DNA of 64,000 bases from Adiantum capillus-veneris (GCA_014529385.2 CM043951.1:110436469-110500468), one strand, 5' to 3'. Positions 1 through 13,080 are shown, counted from the stretch's first letter. The notes: a model not told the origin generated them from the sequence alone. Numbers and translations are program-made.

Positions 1-1
1 G

Positions 2-1420
2 ATATGTCGATTACGTATGGGAGATGGAATTTCAGAATTTTTTGCAAGCACTATTGGTGTCAAACAAGGATGCCCACTTTCCCCAACCCTCTTTGGGCTA
101 CTCATTGATGAATTGGAATACATGGTTCTTGATTTTATGCAGCAAGAAGGCATAGAAGAGGTTAAGATTGGAAATGCGGTGATCATGCTTTTGCTTTATG
201 CCGATGATGTAGTGCTCTTGGTACATACCTTAGAAGATGCACAAAAGCTTATGAGTGTCTTGGAACGCTTTTGCCTACATAGCGGGCTGATCGTGAATGG
301 ATCCAAAACCAAGGTTATGCTTGTAAAGACCCTCAATGACGAAAATCCATGCATTGTATACAACAATGAGAAACTTGAAGTGGTAGATCACTTCAAGTAC
401 CTTGGCCTTGAGGTTCCATCCAATCATAAATGGAAGGATTGTGCAATGCGTCGCTTGGAAGCCGGAAAGAGGGCTTATTATGCATTTGAGAACATGTGCA
501 ATGCAGGAGAGATCAAGTGTTGGGCTCTCAAAAAGTACCTCTTTGACACATTGGTGACACCGGTGCTTCTTTATGGAGTGGAGGTGTGGGGTGGAAGCAT
601 CGGGAAGTCTACTTGGAAAGAGTTTGAGAATGTCCAAAAGCGTTTTCTCACCAACTTTCTCCAAGTCAAGACACAAACACCCTACATGCTCTTACTTCTT
701 GAGTCCGGATCGCTTCCCATTGAGGTCTTGGGCATGGAAAGGGTTGTGGAGTACATGCGTAAGACACAACGTAGCCCTTTGCATCGACTTCCTAGAATCG
801 CATATGAAGCAAGTCAAAAGGTTCAAAAGACATGCAAGAGCAAAATACTAAGTTCGGGGTGGATGCTTGATATCAAGAAATGGTTTGGAAGATGGGATGC
901 ATGTCACTTGGTCAAGGATGCGTCGATCGACTCCCAAGTTAATGAGGCCTTCTTACAACGCCAATGTATCATGGCTTGGGAGAAATCTGGAGGTTCTCGC
1001 TTCAGCCATTACACCACACACGTTGCCACAAACTACAAATCTCTCTTCTTCTCGGAACGAGGTAACCGAACCCATTCCTACATCCTTGAGCCCATCCCGT
1101 TGAGTGCGATCCGCACCATTGCCTCCATTCGTCTTAGCTCCCATTCTCTACGCTGCGAGACAGGACATTGGGGCACTGGCGAGGAGTGTCATCGACTTTG
1201 CACCTTATGCCCTCATCAAGTGCGAGAGAGTGAGTACCACACACTACTTGAGTGCTCAGCTTTTGACCACATTAGGTCCTCTTTTCCCCATATATTCAGC
1301 CATGAGCTCTCCCTACATACCTTCCTCTCCCAACCACGATGTGGACTCTCTATTGCGACGCTCATTTCAGCCATTTTTGAGCATCGAGAGTCACTTATGA
1401 ACTCCACTCACACCACGTGA
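2..1420 (+). CDS. LINE (non-LTR) reverse transcriptase, 3' part, cut by window edge
   Basis: This is the C-terminal part of a non-LTR retrotransposon ORF2, the enzyme that reverse-transcribes the element RNA at a nicked target. The frame is open to the window edge, so the ATG at 17 is internal and not a true start. Visible motifs are GVKQGCPLSP (RT motif near residue 15), then LLLYADDVVLL with the catalytic YADD, then a thumb and connection region. A C-terminal cysteine/histidine cluster (CTLCP...EYHTLLEC) resembles the zinc-binding tail of L1-type ORF2. The RT fingers and any endonuclease lie outside the window. About 467 codons run without a stop, so this copy is either young or recently active. 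The stop at 1418-1420 is followed by a ~60-bp tail and a (TC)n tract. Confidence 0.9.
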   Translation: MCRLRMGDGISEFFASTIGVKQGCPLSPTLFGLLIDELEYMVLDFMQQEGIEEVKIGNAVIMLLLYADDVVLLVHTLEDAQKLMSVLERFCLHSGLIVNGSKTKVMLVKTLNDENPCIVYNNEKLEVVDHFKYLGLEVPSNHKWKDCAMRRLEAGKRAYYAFENMCNAGEIKCWALKKYLFDTLVTPVLLYGVEVWGGSIGKSTWKEFENVQKRFLTNFLQVKTQTPYMLLLLESGSLPIEVLGMERVVEYMRKTQRSPLHRLPRIAYEASQKVQKTCKSKILSSGWMLDIKKWFGRWDACHLVKDASIDSQVNEAFLQRQCIMAWEKSGGSRFSHYTTHVATNYKSLFFSERGNRTHSYILEPIPLSAIRTIASIRLSSHSLRCETGHWGTGEECHRLCTLCPHQVRESEYHTLLECSAFDHIRSSFPHIFSHELSLHTFLSQPRCGLSIATLISAIFEHRESLMNSTHTT

Positions 1421-1480
1421 CATGTTCATTTGGTCCCATAGGTCATATTTGACCTCCCAGGACGATAATAGAACTATCTA

Positions 1481-2288
<808 letters not shown>

Positions 2289-3250
2289 ATGGACACAATG
2301 AATCCCTTTACCTCTAAAGACATCAAGGTGGAAGAGAATATGCAGCAGGATTACAAGAGGAAGAAATTCGCTATCAAAAATGGCGACCATTCATTCATAG
2401 ACAAGAACAATACACTATTTGTAAGGACTTACAATACATATGTGGTCTTTAGGTCTGAACACATAAGAACACATTGTGCTGCATACATAGCGCTATCTTG
2501 TACTTGAGATCTAATTGACCTATACCTAGTCCAAAGAATACAGCCTTCCCATATGAAAGTCGAAGATCAAAATGTGTTGGATGAGTTATAGTGTTTGCAA
2601 TCACAAGCCAAATGGATCTCCACCCAAAGTTCATTACAAGCTTTCTCAAACACACATATCATCATTGAATCATTGAATCATTGAATCATTGAACCATTGA
2701 ACATCCTCTCCTTCAACAAAAACACAAGAAAGATAGTAGAAAATTCTTCTCTGATGGCATCACATATGTTATGCTTGCAAGAGATAAGACTAACAAAAAA
2801 ATTGGCACATTCCCTGATAGGATTCTTGCATCACGAATTCAATGCAAATATGGACATCTTCATTCTACACCACAAAAAACTGACCCACTTGAGTTTTGGG
2901 CATGTGACTCGTCTAGGGAGGGAGATATTTCATGCAACCATCAAGATCTTCAACATCAAAATAATTGATGTGGTCTCCCTTTATAGTTCCCCTTCAACAC
3001 CCCTAACAAACTAAATTGATCCAGTAACATCCTTCCTTTGCAACCACAACATGGAAATTCCATTACTCATCTTGGGTGACTTCAACAATAGCAGCAATAT
3101 TCCAAACCCTTCCTACAATCGATTTTCTTCTTCCTTGGATGATTTTGGCATCAGGTAATTACTGATAGATATAACAACCATACATGGATGTTTTTTAGAC
3201 CAAATATAGGCTAGCTCCACATTGTGCAAGTGAAAAATAGGCACAAATTT
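2289..3250 (+). pseudogene. Pif1-type helicase tail joined to EEP endonuclease (Helentron/Helitron2-like), decayed
   Basis: One reading frame, broken by several stops, contains two domain fragments. At 2440-2620 it reads AAYIALSCT followed by DLIDLYLV. This matches the C-terminal signature of Pif1/Helitron helicases (normally a YVALSRV...LYLV-like run). About 190 bp later the same frame begins MNILSFNKNTR, then MLCLQEIRL, and near 3070 LLILGDFNN. These are the N-terminal, metal-binding and GDFN motifs of an endonuclease/exonuclease/phosphatase (APE-like) domain. Helicase followed by endonuclease is the order known from Helentron/Helitron2 rolling-circle elements. In-frame stops at about 2505, 2586 and 3012 show that it is dead. 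Neither the Rep domain nor element termini were found. A LINE endonuclease is the alternative, but the helicase tail argues against it. Confidence 0.6.
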
Positions 3251-3774
3251 CATGCATTGGTCAAAACATTCAACAACATACATCATGCTACCTTTTCACC
3301 ACCCGTAACTTTCCATTTCACACTCTTGCATCCTTATGCAGGCCACCATGAATCTTTACCTACGTGAGAAGAGAAAAGATAAACTATGTACAAAATTTTA
3401 TCAAGGATCATGAATCTTTGGGCATGTAACATAATTTAGAAGACATGGATTGTCATTACTTCTCATTATTGGAGGAAACATCTACATTAATCTTAGGATT
3501 GGTAGATTCATCTTAGGATAATTGGTAGGGGGTCCAACTTTCAAAAATACATATAGCTCATGTGTTTCAAAAGGTATCTAGAAGATCTCTCTACACACAC
3601 TCTTCACCATGAACAAGAAGGCCCCTTTCCATTCAAGTAGGTTGGCATAAAGGCTTGGGGACATTTGATTGATGGAAATCTACGGAGGCTCCTTGGAGGA
3701 TTGAAGGAAAAAGTGCCATGGGATAACAAAAAGGAATGGTTAAGTGTGAAGGTCAATGAAGAGACCAACGTGGA

Positions 3775-3824
3775 TTTTTTTTTTCTTCTTTTTTTCTTTT
3801 TTTTTTTTTGGGGGGGGGGGGGGG
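3775..3824. repeat. Homopolymer T-run followed by G-run
   Basis: About 35 nearly pure T (3775-3809) run directly into 15 G (3810-3824). The overlapping proline/lysine-rich ORFs on the minus strand are by-products of this tract. Confidence 0.95.
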
Positions 3825-4665
3825 TATGGGGTGCAAGGATAGAATGTGGTGCAGGCAGGGGGTAGAAGAGATGAAAGAGCCCCAGGTGTGAGGTCCCCAA
3901 CCCCAAAAAGATTGAGGCGACTTGATAGATGGCCTTCCTTTATTCTCTTTTTTTGTTGACGACACCCTACTCCATTTCCACAAAGTAGAGATACGAGCAA
4001 CAGAAGAGAGGAATTCCTCTATCCATCATGTTTGTGGGTATAAGGGTCATACACCACAAGCCAGGTTGTTAAATCAAGGATTCTAATGAAAGCTATTTCC
4101 TAACATAAAGATGAAATATTATTGACATATTTAAAATCCATAAATAGCACCTTTTTCTCCACGTTTAAGAGGCATGGCCACCATCCATAAACCACAAATA
4201 TGATATGAGACTTAGTCTAAACCAGCTAGTAATCTTGTGAAAAGTACCCAACTAATCGGGTCCATAGCTTTCAAGGCACGTATATTTGGGACTTCTTGAC
4301 TCTTACCACAATGAGTCTCGAATTTTGCTTCTCTTAATAAGAGGGAGTGGAGAGTTTCTCCACTAATCAAGACCACCCATCTTTGACTAGAAACCTAAGC
4401 CAACCCCCGCTTTCCACCCCACACTCACACTTTTTAGCTTGTTTTCTAATTACTACCACATTGTTTTACATATACAAATAGTGTTATTTAATTAATTACA
4501 GGCACAGGTTCTTTCATCCATCCCTTCAAACATCACCAAAACATTTCTTTCTCAAACATGGTCTAATGAAGACAGTCCTATAATTCAACAGTATTCTTAA
4601 AAGCTTTTCTCTACCCGTGGACTTTCTCTGTCTAACCAACACGGCCTTTGCAAAAGATTTACTTA

Positions 4666-4823
4666 TTCGCTAGCCACGAAATGTGCAAACTTCCCTAGTT
4701 GCTAACCACAAGGGAGCATCTCGCTAGCTGCAAGGCATGCTGCTAACCGCAAAAGACAAAAAAGAGAACTGATAACCTCAACTTATTCTCCGCTAACCGC
4801 GGAATCACCTTGCTAACTGCGAT
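4666..4823. repeat. Cluster of short GCTAACCGC-like motifs
   Basis: At least six degenerate copies of GCTA[AG]C[CT][GA]C occur within about 160 bp, at roughly 4670, 4700, 4721, 4741, 4793 and 4813. Spacing is irregular (20-52 bp), so it is not a clean tandem array. No function is evident. Confidence 0.45.
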
Positions 4824-7675
4824 CTCCATCTGGAAACAAGATATTCTTTCAGAAATTGTTTTATTTAAGTGATTTCTCAAACATGATTAATCTCTCTTTT
4901 CTAAAATTTCTGCTTTTTTCTTAACTCTTATCTTTAGATACAGTCTTGAGGCTTAGGTTTCCCATATCAACCTATAGTTTTCAAGTGAATAAGGGTCATA
5001 ATTAATAGTTTCAGAGTCCAATTTTTTATCCGATCATTCCATTAGAATGCTCTTTGAATTAATAAAATACAAACCTTAAATTTTTAAAGTAAATGATATA
5101 CTTTTATTGAAAAATATTGGGTTCATTACACCAGGTGACAAGACAACACACGCTGGTTGGGAAGGGCATAGGAAAGAGTTTTCTTTTAGTTGAAATCTTC
5201 CCATGTATTACAGACATTCTTGCCTTGTGGACTGGCTTAGAGATGAATGCTTTCTTTGAGGCAAAGAAATTGAGTTTGAGATGAAGTCTAGAATGCTATT
5301 GCTTTCAATTGGTGCAAGGTTTAGAAGAGGTGGAATCTTGGTAGATTCCACCTAATGGAAATCCAATAGAGCAAATATGCAATTTCACATATCCTTTGTG
5401 AAATAAACCTCTAATGTTTTTAACAAATTTCATTCTCTAACTCCTCTTGTATGTGTAATTTTATTACTGTTTGAAATATGAAAAACTCCTCCATGTGAAG
5501 TCATGTGCTACACTTACATAATTTGAGGTGTATGCTATGGGGGATAATCACATACACTGTCATGCAATCCCCAAGCCACTAGGTCTCAAATGATGCAGTG
5601 TGAGAAGTGTTTGCAAAAGCTACACATTTAGCTATACTAAAGCCTTTGGAAGAAATGAAGCTCGGGTAAAATGAGGAGGAAAAGAGCAAGTAGGACAAGT
5701 AGGGTCAAGTGGAATCATGAATTGAGATTGATTTTTCTCAAAAACCATTATTTTGGTCAAATTGGTTGTAGTTATTTCATCTGTAACTACTAATATCTTG
5801 CGTAATCCTGTGTACTTAACCCAAATTTCATGGATTAGATAACCTGAAAGAGGATCAAGATGCTTGGGAAAATTTGATATCTTGCATAATCCCATGTTCT
5901 TAACCCATGTATCTTGGAGTAGAATGCCTACAAAGAGGATCCAAAGCCTCAAGAAAAATTTCAAAAGATTAGTGATGTTTGGAGAGCCCTAAATTAGGTG
6001 GTGAGACTATTTTTAACCATTTTTGGTCAATCAAGTGTAAGCCATATTTTTTTAAGCTCATTATGATAAATACATCTTTATTTCAACATAATCAAGCAAA
6101 CAAGTCCCAAAAAATATAGGAAATCACTTGATTAATGCCCTAATTGCACTAATTACTCCACGTATATGGTTATTACCACAAATTGAACCATTAGAGATTT
6201 AACTATAGCAATCAACATATGCAGTGGGAGATTAGGCTATGGATCAATTGCATGAACCTAGTAAAATACATAATCTAATATAAATTATTTAATGAAGGCT
6301 AGTGGCTCAAGGAATAAGCCATGAACGTGACCAAGATAAGAGCAATTGATATTTAGATTAGTGCTAATTCAAAATAACTCTCCAAGCTGAGATAATGAAA
6401 TTGATTAATGATTTAGTGTATGTAGGTAAACTTAACATAGCATAGATGTTAGGACCTACTAGAGCTAGGAGTTGATACCCCTTGTGAGGCTCTTATAGCA
6501 ATTGATGGTGCAATTGGATATGGTGGATAAGCTAATGCACGTTTTGAATAATAGAAACTTAATTAAAAACGTTAAAGAGAGACTAACTAGTCACTAATCA
6601 CTCAAGAAAAGGGAAGCATAAACCTGGCACAAAACCCAAGATTATTAGATTTTTCAAAAGTGTATATACATGCTTAATTTAAATCCTTATTATAAGCATA
6701 GATAATGGGCGACATCACAGGTAAGCCAACTAGGATTGCTGATTAGGCTTACCACATTTACGACACATACATTGTTTTCACATCGGCTACATATGATTCA
6801 ACTTCCATATAGGAAGAGGGGATTCTCATAAACACGACATGCAACAAATTTGACACCTAGTAACAATTGAGAGTTATATATTGGAACTGTTAAGTATCTA
6901 GTGTCTCTGAGTACAACATTTATTGCAATCCACTAGGGCTAGGGAGAACATGAAAACTTGAAACATTGTCCATCATTGGTTGTCTCAATGCTAGGCCCCA
7001 AAGGGGACCTGTTTCTTTTAAAGGCACACTTGGATTCTCTGAAGGGTATGTAGAACCAAAGTGAGTGACCTCATTTCATTCATATTGACTCCAATGGCTA
7101 CAAGAATATTGAAGTACTTACTGATAATGACACATAAAGGTGGGGAAACTCAACTAATATGGCCTTAAAGTTGACAATTGGGACAAGATGCTACAAGTAA
7201 TATTCCTCCCAAGAGATAGGCCATTAATGCACTCAATGTTGCATGTCCCTTTAGGGACAACACAATTCAAGTTTTCTACCCCCCATTGGCTGATTCTTAC
7301 ACATTGGCAAGTGTTATGGCTAGGGAGGTATAATTAGATTAGCATTGATAATGAGAGAATAGAGATAGTAGTGACACAACACAAAAAATATAAACTCAAT
7401 AAAAATAACTTAAGTATGAAATGAACTATCAACACTAGCTCAATTTGTACAAGATGTAGCTACATAAATAGAAGTAGCAAGGCTTGTTAAGTGATAGCAC
7501 AATGGCTAGGTGAACCTTCTAAGGGCCAAGAGAAATCCCCCCAAAGGGAAAAGGTCAACCTTCCAATGTAGCCTCCAAAGGCATTCCTTTGGCTCCTTGT
7601 GCAACTCACCTAAGACATGGTCACATGCTAATTCAACTACTGACTAGAGTGGAGGCCACATACGCAACAACCCTC

Positions 7676-8560
7676 CCCTTGGACTTTGGACTAGTACTAA
7701 AAAATTGCATAGAGTTTCATTGCCACGGAGGCTAATGGAAGTCAATGAGATTGGTAGTCAAACTGATTATTGCCACATGTTGGCTGCATAACTAGCTTGT
7801 AAACACAAAGCCACAATTATGAGCCATCATTGTAATTTTTTCTATTCTTTTGATCAATTTGGATAGATAAAAGCCTCAAATTAATGTAATTTTCAAGTTT
7901 TTTGAGTCTATCTGTGTAATTATGATCCACACAGATAGGGGCTATGTGATCTCAAGCTGTATCATCCTAACTCTAGCTACATATGTGTTAGTTTTTGCTG
8001 AGCAGATAGGGCTAAGTGTTTCTAGGTTGTATCATTATAACTCTATCCACATATGGGCCATGAGACCATTTATTTTTTGACCATTTACCTTTGGCTAAGG
8101 TATAAAATCCAATATGTAAATGTCATTTACATTTTGGATGAAAAAATAGATGTCACTCACTTTAAGCATTGTGTACTCTCCCCTTGTACTTTGAACTATT
8201 GAAAACTACGTAGAAACTCACTACCACTCAAGCTTTGCCACCAAGTCTAATGGAAGTGCTAGAGTGTGGTAGTCATACATACTAATGCCACATGCTAGTT
8301 ACATAGCTAGCTTGTCAACATGAAGCCACATTTATGAGTCATCATTGTAGTGTTTGATATTCTTTTGATCAACTTGGACATCTAAAATCCTTACATCTAT
8401 GTAGTTTGTTAATTTTTGAGTCTACATGTGTATTTATGAGACAAGTAGGTAGGGGCTAAATGCTTCCAAGTTGTATCAATCTCACTTTAGCCACATATGG
8501 GCTATGAGATCATTTATTTTTTGACCACAGACCTTTGGCTAGTGTATACAAGCCAACTTC
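7676..8560. repeat. Diverged direct duplication, ~505 bp offset
   Basis: The segment starting at 7676 (CCCCTTGGACTTTGGAC) is repeated at 8181 (CCCCTTGTACTTTGAAC). Similarity runs on through 'taatggaagt', 'tgccacatg', 'tcatcattgta' and 'cttttgatcaa' to about 8110 and 8555. The copies are strongly diverged, with indels. A third partial copy of the last ~90 bp lies at 8005-8110. No coding content. Confidence 0.75.
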
Positions 8561-9320
8561 ATAAAATTCCTTTTAACTTTTTAAATAAGGAAAGATATGA
8601 TTCTCTCTTTGAGCATTGTGTACTTTCCCTTTGCCTTCTAATACTTGTATTTCTCTTGTCTATTTTGAGTGCCATCTCCTCTGATGTGTCCTTAAGTGGA
8701 AGTTCTATGCAACAACGTAAGTTTCTCACGATAATTTTGTGAAATTTTTGTCCCTAATACTCTTGCTAATTTTCTCATAACTCATCATTTAGACTTAGAA
8801 ACTACATATAAGCTATAGAAGAGATATTGGGGCATCAATACTTTAAAGTGCAATTTGGACCAAAACCAACTAGGCAAAAATATGACTACTGATAATAATT
8901 GTCTTTTTTGAAAGTGGTCTAGACATGAATTTGAGACTATAAGCATGCATTTATAGACTATATATATGTGTCTAATAAGTTTTGTAAGGATTGGAGCTTA
9001 GAATCTCACTGAGCTATTTTGATTTTCTTGCTAATTGCCTACTAGTTTTCATTGACTTACATATAGCTTGAGTGGAGCAATTGAAGTACAATGGGATTGA
9101 GGGCGTTCAAGAGATAAAAAACTCTACTAGCCTCCATATTGGCTAGTCATATCAGCTATGTCCCACGGATAGACAATGATGTTTGTGGTTATTGCTATGT
9201 CTTGCTACAAATGGGTGTATGGAGAGCCCTTCAAATACCAACAATAATGTATTGTAAGCCATAAAGGAGACTGATCGACATACCTGGCAATCCCATAAGC
9301 GCATAATCGCATGATACCTG

Positions 9321-9321
<1 letters not shown>
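8561..9321. other. AT-rich spacer
   Basis: I see no gene, repeat boundary or RNA here. The small ORF at 8497-8742 is hydrophobic but lies mostly in the duplicated noncoding block, and I do not support it as a gene. Confidence 0.5.

Positions 9322-9404
<83 letters not shown>
9322..9404. repeat. Compound (AC)n-(AG)n microsatellite
   Basis: About 25 AC repeats (9322-9372) run straight into about 16 AG repeats (9373-9404). Overlapping minus-strand ORFs with Cys-Val and Ser-Leu runs are artefacts. Confidence 0.98.
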
Positions 9405-9410
<6 letters not shown>

Positions 9411-9914
9411 GCTTGTAGGTGCACCTCCTAGAGTGGAGTGCTACATTGACATGGCCAAAGAGTAGAGAGGAGAGGAGAGAATAAACACATGAGTAATGGG
9501 TGCAATCTCCCCCCGTGCAAGAGTGAGCATTTTCCTCTTGCACGTATTTCATTTATAGATTCTTCCATGCTAAAAAATGAGTATACATTGGCCGGCCGAC
9601 ACAAATGACCATAGCTCCTAATGAGCACTTGAGTAATAAAGGTACATATCCCATATCCATAACACTAGATTGGTCCTTTGGCTACATTTTCAATGTGGGA
9701 TTGACGTTTCCTAGCAGTCATGCCTGGTACATGTTTGTAGTGTGGATAGACTTTCAATTTTTGTGACAACATAAGAGCAAGAAATTGGAAGCTCTTCTTA
9801 GGATTTTGAATTTGACTCATTAGCAAATTGTTTGGTCTTGTAGGACTTGGTAGAATCAAATTCAAAACTTGGAGATAACCCAAGAGAGGAGATTCTTGAA
9901 AACTAAATAGTTTG
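9405..9914. other. Spacer between microsatellite and copia LTR
   Basis: No recognised feature. It ends at the GTTTG that flanks the copia LTR start at 9915. Confidence 0.5.
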
Positions 9915-10502
9915 TGTTGGATCAAGTGGTCATGTATTTAATTCCTTTAAGTTTTGTAAGTATATATGTACCTTAGATCAGACCAAATACTCGCAAATCT
10001 TGGATTTTATAGGAAACTAGGGACAGATTTTTTACAACAGAGAGCATCAAATAAAGTGGACTACTAGAGACCATAGTTCGAGAAGTGTCAATACTTATTC
10101 CAATTTGACCTTGGGTACATGTCTTCCTACTCGTTAAGAGATAAATAAAGAGAGAGCTTGGGCTCTTGCAAGAGCGTGCGTGCGCACGCACACGCACACA
10201 CACACACACACAAATGGAGACAATAATTCTTCTTCTTCTTCACTAGCTCAAGATAAGAATTTTACAATGCCTAAAAGAGAAAATGCAGCATAAGGGGAAA
10301 CTAGTCTATTGGTCTATTGTGAGCCACTAGTAAGCGAGATGGATGGATAAGTGTGCCATCTCTTTGGTAGGTAGATCAAGTTGGTGTATTGAAGTGTAGT
10401 ATTTCTATCAAAGATATGCACATCCACCAAGGCATGCAAGTGATGATGATTATCGATGATAGTCATCTAGGAGCAATACATGTTGAGCTTGATATCTCAA
10501 CA
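9915..10502 (-). repeat. Ty1/copia 3' LTR (antisense), 588 bp
   Basis: On the plus strand the block begins TGTTGGATC and ends TATCTCAACA, giving TGTTG/CAACA terminal inverted repeats as in Ty1/copia LTRs. In the element's own orientation (minus) it starts right after a polypurine tract (sense GGAAGGGGAG; plus-strand CTCCCCTTCC at 10503-10512) that follows RNase H coding sequence, so it is the 3' LTR. It contains a TATAAAA-like box in the sense direction and a (CA)n tract at about 10178-10211. The outer flank is GTTTG. The other LTR is absent, so no target-site duplication can be checked. Confidence 0.7.
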
Positions 10503-11175
10503 CTCCCCTTCCAGCTAAATGACATCTACTATAGGCCTAGAATTTCTTGAGACCATGCCTTCTCTGCTCCAAGAGACTTCATGAAGATATTTGAAGCCTG
10601 CTCATCCCTCATGACATACTCAATGTTAATGTTGTCTGACATACAATCCATCTAATAAAGTGGTATTATTGCACCTCAATATGCTTTGTACTTCCATGAA
10701 ACATTATGTTTCAAGATAGTTGTATGCTACTAAGGTTGTCACAATATATGACAAACATGTCTTTGTACCTATACTTCAAAGTCTTAAAGTAGCAATTGCA
10801 AGCATGCTTCCTAACATTCCACCAATGTAGCACCCATGTACTATATTGATAGAGAAACCATATGTTTCATCTTGATTCTCCATGTGATAGCATCACTCCC
10901 AAATGAAAACATAAGTTGACATATGATCATATGTGCTACCAGCCCAATCTATACCTCTATCACCATAGAGCTCTAACTCATTACCATCCACATACAAGAG
11001 TGCGTGATCAACATAGCACAAGGTATGCGTCAATGCATCAAAGGGGGTTTCCTAGGAGACTGTATAAATCAGATCACCAATCAAATTGGGTATCTCACGT
11101 TTAGATAAGAGATAGTTGAGTATATCAAAATACCCAGAATCTTCCTCACCATATCATACTTTTTCACCATTGAGG
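10503..11175 (-). pseudogene. Ty1/copia pol end (RT tail + RNase H), decayed
   Basis: Read on the minus strand, the stretch shows in order ILIYST (as in the conserved SLIYLT), a DWAG block, and a DNLSSIQL-like block. These are followed by KHIEV...YHFI, then EYVMRDEQASNIFMKSL. This is the standard order of the copia RT-tail/RNase H region, where KHIEV and the EYV...Q.ADIFTK run are hallmarks. Many stops and frameshifts make it dead. Only the last ~220 codons remain. Similarity fades near 11,175, where unrelated plus-strand sequence begins, which implies truncation or replacement by the neighbouring Tat remnant. Confidence 0.7.
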
Positions 11176-11179
11176 AAGA

Positions 11180-11870
11180 CTCTACAGGAAACTTGCAGCC
11201 AGAGTTCATACTTTGTAGACTCACATTTGGTGAATTTTTCCCTTATCTGCGTCTTATCAATAGTCTTCCTTTCACTTTCAACAAAGGAGATAGGGAGTTG
11301 TTTAGAGCTTTTCTTAATAAAGAGAGCGTAGAGAAGATTGCAAAGTTGTATAAATTATCGTCCTTCTCTACTTTCTACAACACTTTGTTCATAGATACAT
11401 TGTAAATCTCTTTATGTTTATGAATTATTCAACCATAATCCTAGGGAGTTATTGTCTAGGAATTTTGTAGCACAAGTAGTCTTTAAATCTTGTAAACTTG
11501 ATTGGACTTGATGAGGATGTTCTTTATGAAAGTGTGAGAAGGTTGCCTCACTTTGACTATGTGGAACTTGAAGGAAAGGAGCTCCTAGCCAATTGCTACT
11601 TTCTCACATCTTTCAACGAGCATGAAGATCTAGTTTTTATACAAACCTCTTGTGTGTTGGGAATTGTAGAGCAAGTGAAATTCATCACTTGGGATGTGGA
11701 TCCAGAAAATGAAGTTCTAGTGATTTCCATTTATTACCTTAGCTTTGAATAATTTCAACCCTTTTTAGAGCTCATCAATAGTCTACCTTTTTGTTTTGAT
11801 CAAACAAATTGAGTCATTGAAGCTTGGATAGATGAAGAAGAAAACCTAGAGTGGTAATTTCTTACTTCTT
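11180..11870 (+). pseudogene. Duplicated unknown ORF upstream of decayed Tat gag
   Basis: Two coding-like stretches (11,193-11,405 and 11,498-11,870 read through stops) share one diverged module. The first has FFPYLRLINSLPFTF and the second FQPFLELINSLPFCF, about 518 bp apart and each followed by an acidic tail. They lie where an extra ORF precedes gag in some Tat-lineage elements (for example Ogre). I do not recognise the family. The frames differ and stops are present, so it is probably dead. It is not clearly related to the leader ORFs at 42,784 and 43,080. Confidence 0.4.
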
Positions 11871-11940
11871 TATTTATAGGCGAGTGGTTTTGAATTTGTT
11901 ACTGTATCCCTTGTTGTAACCCATGTTGTAATCTTTCGTA

Positions 11941-13080
11941 ATGATGGAAGGCCAATGCCAAATGTCCGGATATCCTCTTTTTTTTTTAGAGCTTGGCAAG
12001 GATGCCGAGTTATTGCTAGCAAATCTCAAAATGGCTTGTCGCATAAACAGAGTGATAGGAGATTATGAATTCTTAGAAATGTTTGAAGTGGTCTTTAGGA
12101 AAGCTGCTAGTACTTGGATTTACTTTTTATCATAGGAAGTTAAGGGAAACTATAAGGAAGTCATTGATCATTTCAAGTGATACTTCTTTGACCCCCAACA
12201 CACTCAAAATCTATGGCAAGACATTGTTTCTCACAAGCAAAAAGACTTAGATGACTACTACATGTACAAACAAGAGTTTCTACGTCTTTGGGTTGTATGG
12301 GTGAGAAATGTTGTTAAACCTGGTGATGGTGCATAATTCCTAAAGAAGGAGAGGTTCATAGCCGGTTTCTTTCCCACACTCAAGATAAAAGTTGAGGCGG
12401 GTGCGCTTGTTACCTTTGATGCAGTTGAAACTAGGGTTGTTCAGAAGTATAGAAAACTTTAGTGCGTAAGAGGAGAGGGTCCTAGACCCAAGGGAAAGTT
12501 GAAAGCATCAACATCTAGAGATATTCCTGAGGTAACAACTGAGGTGATTGAGAAGGTAAGTGAGTCCTTGAGAAACTTGTCGATTCACTTGCACAAGCTC
12601 TAGGTCCTACGGGACAAACAAAGATAGCAGAGGAGCAAGAGCCAGGACCTAGTCAACTTTTGCAATGTTGGAATTGTGGAGAGTCTAGACATGGGATGTA
12701 TATTTGTCCTTGGCCCTATGGGGAGCTAGGGAGACGTAACTTGAATTATCCAGTGATGAATTTATGTGAAGGAGCTAGTCCATAGCCAATGCTTTTGAAA
12801 ATACCAAATGGGGCAAGATCATCTCAACAAGGAGTGGAAGGACTTCCACCTTTGCTAGACCCAAATGTGTATGTTGTAGAGGTGAAAATATCAAATGAGG
12901 TTGACATGGAAGAAGATGTCATTAAGCGTGGCCATGGAAAGGGTCAGAAGAAAAAAGGAGTCACATCACAGAGTGAGCATATACAAGACAAGAAGGTAAA
13001 GGATACCAAAGAAGCCAACAAGACTCGACGATGTATCAACCTCCAAGAATTCCCTCTTGGACATGGTATGGCTCCATAAA
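11941..13080 (+). pseudogene. Decayed Ty3/gypsy (Tat-type) gag
   Basis: The retrotransposon capsid gene is broken across frames. Its start (LELGKDAELLLANLKMA) aligns with the gag of the intact element at 43,377 (ARSGEDAQEFLDNLEMA). It continues through FLKKERFIAGFFP (12,340-12,375; intact element FLKKERFMVGLYP). A zinc knuckle CWNCGESRHGMYIC at about 12,666 keeps all four CCHC ligands. The last part (12,789-13,079) is the lysine-rich linker ending in LQEFPLGHGM, equivalent to INDFPLGKEL in the intact copy. Stops at about 12,133, 12,180 and 12,335 show that it is dead. Confidence 0.8.

Larger units (their letters stand above)
3251..7675. other. AT-rich spacer, no recognised gene
   Basis: No convincing coding region on either strand. 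Local structure: a T-run and a 15-bp G-run at 3775-3824; a cluster of GCTAACCGC-like motifs at 4666-4823; and an ~88-bp imperfect tandem duplication at about 5775-5960. That duplication alone produces the minus-strand ORF at 5632-5964. Confidence 0.6.

Noticed and set aside
3604-4000. Proline/lysine-rich minus-strand ORFs
   Set aside because: Produced by the T-run/G-run at 3,775-3,824.
5632-5964. 110-codon minus-strand ORF
   Set aside because: Its apparent internal protein repeat is an ~88-bp imperfect DNA duplication in noncoding sequence; no recognised motif.
9152-9552. Minus-strand ORFs across the AC/AG microsatellite
   Set aside because: Low-complexity Cys-Val/Ser-Leu runs; artefact of the repeat.
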